From a virus: DNA of 30,217 bases. The notes under the pieces are model-generated. The model was given only the letters and a program-made list of their open reading frames with translations. It was not told where the DNA came from and searched no databases. Positions 16,127 to 23,141 of the stretch are shown one piece after another (the stretch's first letter is position 1; every line of letters starts with the position of its first letter). The position numbers and the translations under genes are program-made. The DNA lies in IMG/VR virus record IMGVR_UViG_3300048930_000041, positions 1 through 30,217 of that record, one strand, 5' to 3'.

Positions 16127-17200
16127 TCAGCCAGGCAATCCAGCCGATGCCCACGCATGCTCGACGGATTCCTCTGCCGTCACCGGCTTGGAGCCGATCT
16201 GCCGGGTTCCGCTTGCCACATACCCCGGGCGCAGTGGTTGCGGTGCTGGTGGCGCCGCGGGCGGCTGGGGGGTGTAGGCGTCGTACATCATCAGGATCGC
16301 CGACTGCCACTGGTTGGGCTGGTACGTGGTCACGAACTGCTGCATCACGCCGGGCTCGCGCAGTTTGCTCTGGATGAACGCCAGCTTTTCCGCATGGCCC
16401 GGGGTGGCTGCACGCTTGGCCAGCGCCTCGTCCATCTGGCTCGCCGCAGACTCGATGGTCTTCTGGAATTGCGTCTGCTCCTGATTGGCGCGGTTCTGCG
16501 CATCCAGGCGTGCCTGCTGGTCGCGCAGCTTGGCGATCTCCAGCGCCCGCTCGCGGGTGATCGACATGTTCTCCACATCGGCCGCAAGGTCTGCGTGCTT
16601 GGACAGCAGATCAATGCCCGGCGCATCCACACCCAGACGAGTTGCCAGGTCCGCCCGCAGGCCGTCGAGTTGCTTGAGCGCCGTCTGCAGGTCGTTCGGG
16701 TCCGCTGACTTGAACAGGCGTCCCATCTCGAGCATGCCGGCGAATTCATCCTGCGCCAGACCGGACTGCTGCACCATCTCGCGCACGCTGGCCAGGGCCG
16801 TCTCTGCCTCGGTCGCTCGCTTTTCCAGATCGGGGACCTGCTTTGCCCGCTCGGCCAACTGCGCCCATCGGCCTTTTGCCTTCTCGCTCGCTCCCTCGGG
16901 TGGGGTCAGGTCGTCATCCTCGGCCTTAGGCTTGACCTCTGCCGGCTTGTCGACAGGCTTGTCCTGCGCCTCGGGCTTGGAGTCGTCCTCGGGCTTGCCG
17001 ATGCCGTCCAGCAGCGCGGTGATCTTGGCCGTGTTCTCGTCGCCGTGGCCGGTTTCGACCTTGACGACTTCGGGCTCTGGCGCCGCGGGTGGATCTTGCG
17101 TGACCTCGGGTGCAGCGCTTTGCGCTGGCGCCGCTCCGGTGTCGGTGCCGCCGGTGTCGCCGGGTTCTGGTGCGAGTAGTCTGGGTCGTGGGTATTTCAT
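16127..17200 (-). CDS. Capsid scaffolding-type protein
   Basis: This 357-residue protein overlaps the portal stop by 4 bases (ATGA at 17200-17197). Residues 1-110 are Pro/Glu/Asp-rich and disordered. Residues about 110-275 are strongly charged helix, probably coiled coil (QLAERAKQVPDLEKRATEAE, ALEIAKLRDQQARLDAQNRA). The end is Pro-rich (PQPPAAPPAPQPLRPG). Acidic disorder, long coiled coil and position between portal and capsid are the hallmarks of an assembly scaffold. It ends just before the homing endonuclease gene. Confidence 0.75.
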   Translation of the reverse strand: MKYPRPRLLAPEPGDTGGTDTGAAPAQSAAPEVTQDPPAAPEPEVVKVETGHGDENTAKITALLDGIGKPEDDSKPEAQDKPVDKPAEVKPKAEDDDLTPPEGASEKAKGRWAQLAERAKQVPDLEKRATEAETALASVREMVQQSGLAQDEFAGMLEMGRLFKSADPNDLQTALKQLDGLRADLATRLGVDAPGIDLLSKHADLAADVENMSITRERALEIAKLRDQQARLDAQNRANQEQTQFQKTIESAASQMDEALAKRAATPGHAEKLAFIQSKLREPGVMQQFVTTYQPNQWQSAILMMYDAYTPQPPAAPPAPQPLRPGYVASGTRQIGSKPVTAEESVEHAWASAGLPG

Positions 17201-19203
17201 TGAAGTTGTGCAGGGGGTTGACCAGGCAGGCCGCCTGGCATGGGCATGCCCGGCTGCATGCCGGGAATCTGGGGCGCCGCCTGGGCGATGGGCTTGGGCG
17301 GCAGGAATCGGTCGACGTCCAGCGATTCATCGAACCTTGCCGCCGTCTCCTTGACCAGTTCGCGGTATGGCGTGCTGTCGCCGTTCATCGCGTCCGTCTG
17401 CATGATGATCCCGATCATCTGCTGCAGCAGCGGGAGCGCACGGGTCCACGACTCCTGCTGCTCGAGCTTGTTCGGTGCCGCGGTCGAGCCGGCGCGGATC
17501 TTCATCTGGATCAACTGGAACACGGTGTCAGGCGTGCGGGTGGCGGGCCATTCGTAGGGCAATTCGGGTTGCGGCGGTTGGCCAGACATCACAGCGGCCA
17601 GAGTATCCTGCTCGGTGGGTGGCCTCGGACCGCCCATGATCTGCTCGACCTGGGCCGGCTCCATCGCCAACAAACACAATTCGCTCGAATACTGCGCGAT
17701 CTCCGTCAGCCAGTCTTCGACCGTGTCGCGGAAGTCCGCCACCCTGGCGCCCAGCGATTGGTCCGAGATGCTCGCTTCGGTCGCGGTCTTGGGCTTGGTG
17801 ACGATCGACCGGGCGGCTTCCTGTAGCCCCGATACCGTCTCGATGTCGTAGCTGATCGGGGACGTGTCGTACACCGCTGGATCAATCTGCAACTGCTGGC
17901 CCTGGGCGAACATGTTGCCCAGCGGCTGCCCGCCCGTGTCCACGACGAGAACCTCGCCAATCTCCGGGTGGACGTGCTTCTTGATGTCCTTGTCCCGCAC
18001 GTCACCCGATGTGACCCAATGCGGGCGGACATTGCGGCGGACCTCAGCGAATTTATCGCGGGTTTCGTTGTGCTCGACCTCGAGCTTTTCCAGATCATCG
18101 ACGAGGGACTGGCTTACCACCTCGCCATCGACCACCCCCCAGGGCAGGATGAAGTACGGCCACCAGCGCTCACCGGCGTATTGCGGTTGGTACGGCGGGC
18201 GGGCGAATTGGGACTTGATCCCGTCCACCAGCGTGTAGATGGTGTTGTCGACCTTGTTCCACGCCTCGTAGACCAGAACCAGCGGGTCGTCCGCGCTGTT
18301 GCCCTGCATGTTCGTGCCGGAATACGGGCTGTTGGCCTGCGGTGACTTGTCGACCTCGCCCACCTTGTAGGTCGTGGCATTGGTCAGATCGAACCCGGGG
18401 AACAGGCCCATCGCCGCAGTCTTGCGCATCGGGATCTTCTCGATCATCCAGTCGGACTGCTCATAGTCGAGGATGTCGTCAATCGCAGTGTCCAGCAGCA
18501 GCCGGTCGGTGCGCACCATGTCCAGCACCAGGCCCTCGGACGCGACGACCTCCTTCTGCGCCTCCATGCCCTTGATGGCCTGCTCGATCTCGCGCTTCTT
18601 GGACTCCAGATCCACCCGGCCGGCCTCGTCGCCCTCGATCTGGGACAGCAGGGCCTCGATGTTGGCGATGTTCTCCTGCGCGTCCTCGATGCGGTCCTTG
18701 ATGATCGGGTCGGTCCTGCGGTCGCGCTGGTACTGCACCTTGAGTATTCCCAGCGTGCAGGTCATCGCAGCACGCACGCCGCGCTTGGCCTTGGCCTTGA
18801 GCTTGGCGTCCTCGAGCATCGTCTGCGTGACGGTGGACACGGTATCGCAGAGCTTGCGCAGGTTGGCGCCCTTGTTCGTGGGCTCGGCGCTAATTTCCGG
18901 GTTCTTGGCGTAGACCTTGGACTGCACCACCGCGATGTTGGCCTTGACGAGGTTCGCGCGCTTCTTGTTGTAGTGCGGGGATTCCGGGGTCGTGGCCGGC
19001 GAATCGTCGATGCCACGCACCAGGCGCCGGTTGTATCGGACCCGACGGTGAAATGCGTCCCAGTGCTTTTCGGCCGCCTTGATGCGCGCCATCCACGTTG
19101 CGACCAGCGGATCGTCCGCGGGCTTGGTCTGCTCGACCTGGCTGGTGACGATGGCTTGCGCGCTGCCCGCTGCAGGCGGCGGTGTGGGGGTCAGGTCAAT
19201 CAT
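17197..19203 (-). CDS. Portal protein (P22-like, large)
   Basis: This 668-residue protein has the length and layout of large podovirus portals (P22 gp1 is 725). It has an N-terminal helical region with NKKRANLVKANIAVVQSKVY, a long charged coiled-coil insert (residues about 170-230), a wing and stem region with DDLEKLEVEHNETRDKFAEVRRNVRP, and a Pro/Gly/Met-rich C-terminus. It forms the dodecameric ring through which DNA enters and leaves. It overlaps the large terminase stop by 4 bases (ATGA) and the scaffold start by 4, so the packaging genes are translationally coupled. Confidence 0.85.
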   Translation of the reverse strand: MIDLTPTPPPAAGSAQAIVTSQVEQTKPADDPLVATWMARIKAAEKHWDAFHRRVRYNRRLVRGIDDSPATTPESPHYNKKRANLVKANIAVVQSKVYAKNPEISAEPTNKGANLRKLCDTVSTVTQTMLEDAKLKAKAKRGVRAAMTCTLGILKVQYQRDRRTDPIIKDRIEDAQENIANIEALLSQIEGDEAGRVDLESKKREIEQAIKGMEAQKEVVASEGLVLDMVRTDRLLLDTAIDDILDYEQSDWMIEKIPMRKTAAMGLFPGFDLTNATTYKVGEVDKSPQANSPYSGTNMQGNSADDPLVLVYEAWNKVDNTIYTLVDGIKSQFARPPYQPQYAGERWWPYFILPWGVVDGEVVSQSLVDDLEKLEVEHNETRDKFAEVRRNVRPHWVTSGDVRDKDIKKHVHPEIGEVLVVDTGGQPLGNMFAQGQQLQIDPAVYDTSPISYDIETVSGLQEAARSIVTKPKTATEASISDQSLGARVADFRDTVEDWLTEIAQYSSELCLLAMEPAQVEQIMGGPRPPTEQDTLAAVMSGQPPQPELPYEWPATRTPDTVFQLIQMKIRAGSTAAPNKLEQQESWTRALPLLQQMIGIIMQTDAMNGDSTPYRELVKETAARFDESLDVDRFLPPKPIAQAAPQIPGMQPGMPMPGGLPGQPPAQLQ

Positions 19204-20630
19204 CTGGTGATCCGCTCAATGCGATGTGCTCCATCGGGCAGAATATGGACGAGGTTTGCCTCGGGATCGCCAGAAAGTGATTCATCGTCGCCAGGTGGAT
19301 TGGTCGTCCGACGCATCAGCGCAGCTTTGAGCATGTCGAACGCATGGTCTTCCTCGTCGGTTGCCACGTCATCCGGGTCATCCGGGTCGGGGTTGAGCGT
19401 TGGGACCGTCCTGATGGTGTGAACGCACGACCGGAAGATCGCCAGTTGGTCTTCCTCCAGCGTCTGCTTGACCAGCATCGCGCCGGCCTTGCGGCTCCCA
19501 GGCCCCGCCCACCATGGCCGGAACTTGAGGCCAGAACGTCGGAATGTCTGCGCGTGGGTGATCTGCAGGCCGTATTGCCCCGCCCCTCTGGCAAACAAAT
19601 CAGGCCCGGTGATCCGCAAACTGATGTCGTAGCCCACCCGCTCGTCGTGCGCCTCCCGGGCAATGATGCGCTGCGCCACTTTCTCCGGCGTCTCCTTGGT
19701 GCCGGTGTCGGGCATGATCTTGCCGTCGTCGTCCGTGGCGATGCCGTAGAGCTCGCGCCACATGTAGGTCTTGCCCTCGGGGTCTTTGGCGAACCAGCCG
19801 ATGGCGTAGGGCTTGGAATAGCCCCAATCCATCGCCATCCATATCTTCCAGTTCGCCGGGATCGGAAACGGGTCCACCACATGCTTGTCAGGATCCCACG
19901 CATCGGCCAGGAATGCGCCGACGTTGATGTCCCACGCACCGTAACGCCATGCTTTCTTGCGGTTCGGGTCTTTGATGCCGTCCAGAGTGGCCAGATACTC
20001 CGGGTCGTTGGCCAGCAGCGTGATGTTTTCCTCGATGTCCGAGTGAACGTAGGTGCGCTCGCGTCCGTTCTCCCGGATGATCTGCCCGGGCCGCATCCCG
20101 CCCTCCCCCAGGTTCCATCGCGCCTTGACTGCAACGTGCCCCCGCCCGTATGGGTTCGTCGTCGCCCGCACCATCCTGGGCATGCCGGGATGGCTCGACC
20201 GGCAGCACGACAGCATCATTTCGTAGAACGCCAGGTCTTTCCAGTTGGTCAGTTCCTCAAACCCGAGCCACGGGTATTCGTGTCCGTGGTAGTCCCAATA
20301 GTCATCCTCCCGAACCCCCTGCCGCAGTAGCAGTTCCTCGCCGTTGGGGAATTTCCATGTGTAGCTGGCCTCGTTGAACCGTGCGGCCGGGAAGAACAGG
20401 CGGAACCACTGCTTGCTTTTCGTGGCCACGTCGGCAAGCTGCGGGTATGTCTCGCGGAACAGCGCACCACGCCACGCCGCGCCATAGCCGCGGTTGACGT
20501 ATTGAGCGAAGGACATCAGCAGCGCAGCGGTCTTTCCCCCTCCGCGCGTGCCCTCCAACAGGCATTCGAACACCGGGCAGGTCAGGAATTGCACCTGACT
20601 GCCGGGATGGGGTGCCCATACGGTCGTCAC
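19200..20630 (-). CDS. terL: Terminase large subunit
   Basis: This 476-residue protein starts with GTG at 20630, overlapping the small upstream gene by 4 bases. The ATPase part carries Walker A EGTRGGGKT (26-34), Walker B with catalytic acids WLGFEE (121-126) and coupling motif RATTNP (155-160). The nuclease part begins near Asp268 (WMAMDWGYSKPYAIGWF), the first metal-binding Asp of the RNase H-like fold. It pumps DNA into the prohead and cuts it. No frameshift or insertion is seen. Confidence 0.95.
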   Translation of the reverse strand: MTTVWAPHPGSQVQFLTCPVFECLLEGTRGGGKTAALLMSFAQYVNRGYGAAWRGALFRETYPQLADVATKSKQWFRLFFPAARFNEASYTWKFPNGEELLLRQGVREDDYWDYHGHEYPWLGFEELTNWKDLAFYEMMLSCCRSSHPGMPRMVRATTNPYGRGHVAVKARWNLGEGGMRPGQIIRENGRERTYVHSDIEENITLLANDPEYLATLDGIKDPNRKKAWRYGAWDINVGAFLADAWDPDKHVVDPFPIPANWKIWMAMDWGYSKPYAIGWFAKDPEGKTYMWRELYGIATDDDGKIMPDTGTKETPEKVAQRIIAREAHDERVGYDISLRITGPDLFARGAGQYGLQITHAQTFRRSGLKFRPWWAGPGSRKAGAMLVKQTLEEDQLAIFRSCVHTIRTVPTLNPDPDDPDDVATDEEDHAFDMLKAALMRRTTNPPGDDESLSGDPEANLVHILPDGAHRIERITR

Positions 20631-20782
20631 TTCTTGCGCAGGCCCGGAAACAGCCGCGCCAGCCCGCCAGGCGTGCGCACCCTCGCCAGTTCGATGCGCT
20701 TACGCAGTTGCTCGGCGTAATAGTTGCCCAGCATCTTGTCGCGCTCGGTCATCGGCGGATCGGGTTTCTTGTCGTCGGTCAC
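20627..20782 (-). CDS. Small protein between terminase subunits, 51 residues
   Basis: This gene is short but well bounded. Its GTG at 20782 overlaps the small-terminase TGA (GTGA) and its TGA overlaps the large-terminase GTG (GTGA). The product begins VTDDKKPDPPMTERDKMLGN and ends in a basic stretch (GGLARLFPGLRKK). It is charged and likely helical. The double coupling argues that it is a real gene and may be produced in fixed ratio with both terminase subunits. The function is unknown. Confidence 0.7.
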   Translation of the reverse strand: MTDDKKPDPPMTERDKMLGNYYAEQLRKRIELARVRTPGGLARLFPGLRKK

Positions 20783-21351
20783 TTCTTCTGCACCAGTTTT
20801 GTCCATGCTCCTGCGTCCTCGATTACCCCTGGGACTACCAGAACCCCCGGGTGTTCTCCCTGCTCATCAAGCGGCGCGTTCTGGCGCTCGACAAGGGCTT
20901 TGTTGGCGGCCAGCAGGTTGATGCCGATCGACGCCGATTCATTGGCCAGCTTGGTCAACACCCCCACATTGCGCAGTTGCTTGATGGACTTGAGCGGGTC
21001 CGCGTCGTCCACTTTGCTTACCTCGCTGTTCGCCAGGGCATTGAGGCGGTGCGCCGTGGCCGACCCATGCATTGCAGCGGATGCCAGGTTCTCGCTGATG
21101 TCGATTAATTTCCGCGCGAGACTATTCGCGGTTATTTGCGCGGGAATCGGCAGGGAACGCAGCGCAAGCGCAGCGTCCGCCATCTTGTTCGCCACCACCT
21201 TGATGGTGTCTGTCTGCCCCTTGAACTTCTCCCGGATTGACGATTCCGCGATACCGAATTCCTTGCCCAGGGACGTGCGCGACTCGCCATTGAGCATGCG
21301 AGATTCGATCTCTGCCCATTGCGCCTCGGTCAGCTTCGATTTACGTCCCAC
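20779..21351 (-). CDS. terS: Terminase small subunit
   Basis: This 190-residue protein starts with GTG at 21351 and has GGAAG upstream. The N-terminal 45 residues form a helix-turn-helix (KLTEAQWAEIESRML, SLGKEFGIAESSIREKF), the DNA-recognition part. A long helical oligomerisation region follows, then a short Pro/Gly-containing C-terminus that would contact the large subunit. The location two genes upstream of the large terminase fits. It is the first gene of the late block and starts next to a control region with inverted repeats. Confidence 0.8.
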   Translation of the reverse strand: MGRKSKLTEAQWAEIESRMLNGESRTSLGKEFGIAESSIREKFKGQTDTIKVVANKMADAALALRSLPIPAQITANSLARKLIDISENLASAAMHGSATAHRLNALANSEVSKVDDADPLKSIKQLRNVGVLTKLANESASIGINLLAANKALVERQNAPLDEQGEHPGVLVVPGVIEDAGAWTKLVQKK

Positions 21352-21366
21352 TGATCACTTCCGTAT

Positions 21367-21381
21367 TAGGGTTTATCCCTA
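21367..21381. promoter_or_regulatory. Inverted repeat near terS, possible operator
   Basis: TAGGG-TTTAT-CCCTA is a perfect 5-bp inverted repeat, 16 bases upstream of the terS start. It may be an operator for the late genes or a hairpin in their leader. Confidence 0.4.
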
Positions 21382-21392
21382 TGCAATACCCG

Positions 21393-21421
21393 TTGACTGA
21401 TACACGCATTGCGTGCATACT
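21393..21421 (+). promoter_or_regulatory. Sigma70-type promoter for the plus-strand pair
   Basis: TTGACT (21393-21398) and CATACT (21416-21421) are separated by exactly 17 bases. The first matches the -35 consensus at 5 of 6 positions and the second matches TATAAT at 4 of 6. The first plus-strand ATG is at 21487. Confidence 0.55.
21403..21415. promoter_or_regulatory. Palindrome in promoter spacer, likely operator
   Basis: CACGCA-T-TGCGTG is a perfect inverted repeat lying wholly between the -35 and -10 boxes of the plus-strand promoter. This is the usual place for an operator. The helix-turn-helix protein encoded downstream is an obvious candidate for binding it. Confidence 0.5.
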
Positions 21422-21486
21422 ACTTTCCATGGACGGCGCAATTGCAGTCCGCCGGCGCCTCCCGGTAGTGGGGCAGGAGATACAAA

Positions 21487-21735
21487 ATGACCGAAGCCGA
21501 AAACTACGCATTGCTCCACGACGGCGGCAATACGGAGCAAGCCTACAAGCTCGCCAATAACATGAGCATCAGCATCGATCAAGACTGGAAAAACGAAGTC
21601 ACGGTCTTTCATTTCGCTGACGGTTCGCACATCTACGCATCCGGCCACGAGTTTCGCGCTGCCACGCAAGCCGAAGCGGACGTCGATTGGAATCTGGAAG
21701 CCCGCCCCGCGTCTTGGTCCGACAAAGAAGACTGA
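21487..21735 (+). CDS. Hypothetical plus-strand protein, 82 residues
   Basis: The ATG at 21487 has AGGAGA 6 bases upstream and lies 66 bases after a good -10 box. The small acidic protein has aromatic and Ala-rich segments (VTVFHFADGSHIYASGHEF, WNLEARPASWSDKED) and looks like a compact alpha/beta fold. No family is recognised. The downstream helix-turn-helix gene begins 1 base after its stop, so the two are probably co-transcribed, and this protein may modulate that regulator. Confidence 0.75.
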   Translation: MTEAENYALLHDGGNTEQAYKLANNMSISIDQDWKNEVTVFHFADGSHIYASGHEFRAATQAEADVDWNLEARPASWSDKED

Positions 21736-21736
21736 A

Positions 21737-21943
21737 ATGACCAACCACCCCAACCGCTCCCCGGGCCACCCCGGGCGCAACCCGGACCCCGCCGAGATCC
21801 GCGCAGCCCGAAAAGCCGCCGGCCTGAACCAGACCCAGGCCGCGCAGCTGATCCATGGCACGCTGCGCGCATGGCAAGAGTGGGAGGCCGGCAACCGGCG
21901 CATGCACCCGGGCCTATGGGAACTTTTCCAGCGCAAGCTGTGA
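21737..21943 (+). CDS. Helix-turn-helix DNA-binding protein (XRE-like)
   Basis: This 68-residue protein has a Pro-rich N-terminus and then AEIRAARKAAGLNQTQAAQL, a typical XRE-type helix-turn-helix start, continuing into LRAWQEWEAGNRRMHPGLWE as the recognition and following helices. It lacks a separate ligand or dimerisation domain. It is the second gene of a plus-strand pair driven by a promoter whose spacer contains a palindrome, so autoregulation and control of the adjacent late block are likely. Its stop is 1 base from the stop of the convergent minus-strand gene. Confidence 0.75.
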   Translation: MTNHPNRSPGHPGRNPDPAEIRAARKAAGLNQTQAAQLIHGTLRAWQEWEAGNRRMHPGLWELFQRKL

Positions 21944-21944
21944 A

Positions 21945-22193
21945 TCATCCGACCACCTCCACCAGCTCAGGCAGCAGCAACACGACGGCAAACGCCCGGT
22001 TGCGGGGGGTCAGGTAGCGCAGGACGAGGTATTCCCGGTGCTGGCGGCGGCGCCCACGGTATCCGGTGACCCGGGCCAGTTGGCCCAGGGGGGTCCGCAC
22101 CAAGGTTCCGATCGGGATGGATTCGACCTCGACCGGGCGCGGGGTGAACCGCAGCAGGCCGATCGGTGGCTTGGTGTTGATCCCGGCTGTCAT
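21945..22193 (-). CDS. Small phage protein of unknown function, 82 residues
   Basis: The ATG at 22193 overlaps the stop of the previous gene by 4 bases (ATGA), which decides this start over longer in-frame options. The protein is beta-prone and basic in the middle (IPIGTLVRTPLGQLARVTGY, RGRRRQHREYLVLRYL), an SH3-like pattern, and ends in a hydrophobic stretch (AFAVVLLLPELVEVVG). It is the last gene of the early block and converges on the plus-strand regulator with a 1-base gap. Confidence 0.65.
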   Translation of the reverse strand: MTAGINTKPPIGLLRFTPRPVEVESIPIGTLVRTPLGQLARVTGYRGRRRQHREYLVLRYLTPRNRAFAVVLLLPELVEVVG

Positions 22194-22444
22194 GGCTTGT
22201 GAGATAGGGCCGCGCGCCGGGCCTTGTTGCCATCGGCGTGATTGAGGGACGACAGGTGCCACAGGAAGCAGATCGGACAGCGGTAGGGTGTGGTCGACGC
22301 GTTGCCGTGCAGCTTCTGGCCCCGTATGGCGAAGTCCCGGGCCTCGTTCTTGCTGGCGAATCGCTTCTTGTCGATGCACATGCGCTGGGCGGTCTTGACC
22401 GTGACGGTGCGGCCGATCTTCTCCATGGGGATCGGCGGCTTCAT
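22190..22444 (-). CDS. Small zinc-ribbon-like phage protein, 84 residues
   Basis: The start ATG at 22444 overlaps the previous stop (ATGA). After a Lys/Arg-rich region (IDKKRFASKNEARDFAIRGQ) comes YRCPICFLWHLSS. This is the common small phage motif with a Cys pair followed by WHL, in which a basic helix leads into a half zinc site, and it suggests nucleic-acid binding. Such genes are common next to ninG in lambdoid-type blocks. The exact role is unknown. Confidence 0.7.
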   Translation of the reverse strand: MKPPIPMEKIGRTVTVKTAQRMCIDKKRFASKNEARDFAIRGQKLHGNASTTPYRCPICFLWHLSSLNHADGNKARRAALSHKP

Positions 22445-22569
22445 TGGCGCCTCGCTTGCTCGAATGCCCTCTGGATGTGCATCCAATGCTGGCCGGCGGA
22501 TCGGTTGATCAGCACGCGGATGCGGGCCTGGGCCTGGGCTTGCATGGCGTCGAGTTGGGCGGGGGTCAT
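22441..22569 (-). CDS. Very small helical protein, 42 residues
   Basis: ATG at 22569 overlaps the ninG stop (ATGA) and its own stop overlaps the next start (ATGA). The product is almost one helix (MTPAQLDAMQAQAQARIRVL) followed by INRSAGQHWMHIQRAFEQAR. The double 4-base coupling supports a real gene. No family is recognised. Confidence 0.6.
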   Translation of the reverse strand: MTPAQLDAMQAQAQARIRVLINRSAGQHWMHIQRAFEQARRQ

Positions 22570-23141
22570 CGGGTTTTCTCCAGCTCCTTGCGCTTTGCCG
22601 CGTACCGTGCGCGGATCTCGATCAGTTCGCCGCGGGTCCACTTCCTGACTCGGTTGTCCGCTTCCAGGGCCTCGACGGCGGCCAGGCCGATGCGATTGAT
22701 CAGGCCAATGCGGTAGTCCACCGCCCGCCCGGCGCCGTGCCGGTTGCACACGACAAGCTGCCGGTGGCAGTTGTCCTCATCGAATCGCAAGTGGCCAGCA
22801 CTCCCGGTTGATCGGTAGTGGCCGGCATCCCAGCGGCTCCCGGTGATCAAGTCCCGATCGTTGGCCGTCCTGCCGCAGCAGATGCAAGGCTTCCCCGCGT
22901 CCCGGGCCCGGATGTAGGCATTGAATTCACGCTGGGCCAATCGGATCAGTTGGGGAATGGTCTGGATGGCATCGCGCCTGGCGCGGGTTTTCGCGCGATC
23001 CTGGGCTTTTCTGGCCTTGGTGGATGCCGTGGCCTCGGCCTTGGCGCATCGCAGGCCACACACAGCCTGCAGCGGTCGCACGGGGGTGAATGCCTTGCCG
23101 CAGCGGCGGCAGTCTTTGGGGGCTACTGGCTGGAGCATCAC
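22566..23141 (-). CDS. ninG: NinG (Rap) recombination nuclease
   Basis: This 191-residue protein matches the lambda NinG/Rap layout. An N-terminal zinc region (CRRCGKAFTP, VCGLRCAK) and a Lys/Arg-rich helix are followed by LAQREFNAYIRARDAGKPCI with CICCGR. The nuclease-like core is WDAGHYRSTGSAGHLRFDED-N-CHRQLVVCNRH, and YRIGLINRIG comes after it. NinG is known to cut branched recombination intermediates in the Red pathway. Start may be GTG at 23141 (4-base overlap with the methyltransferase stop) or ATG at 23138. Confidence 0.9.
   Translation of the reverse strand: MMLQPVAPKDCRRCGKAFTPVRPLQAVCGLRCAKAEATASTKARKAQDRAKTRARRDAIQTIPQLIRLAQREFNAYIRARDAGKPCICCGRTANDRDLITGSRWDAGHYRSTGSAGHLRFDEDNCHRQLVVCNRHGAGRAVDYRIGLINRIGLAAVEALEADNRVRKWTRGELIEIRARYAAKRKELEKTR

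Larger units (their letters stand above)
21352..21486. promoter_or_regulatory. Divergent control region between late genes and plus-strand regulator pair
   Basis: This 135-base region separates the plus-strand pair from the minus-strand late block. It holds a plus-strand promoter, two perfect inverted repeats and the AGGAGA ribosome-binding site (21475-21480) of the first plus-strand gene. A minus-strand promoter for the late genes is expected here, but no convincing -35/-10 pair was found. Confidence 0.6.
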
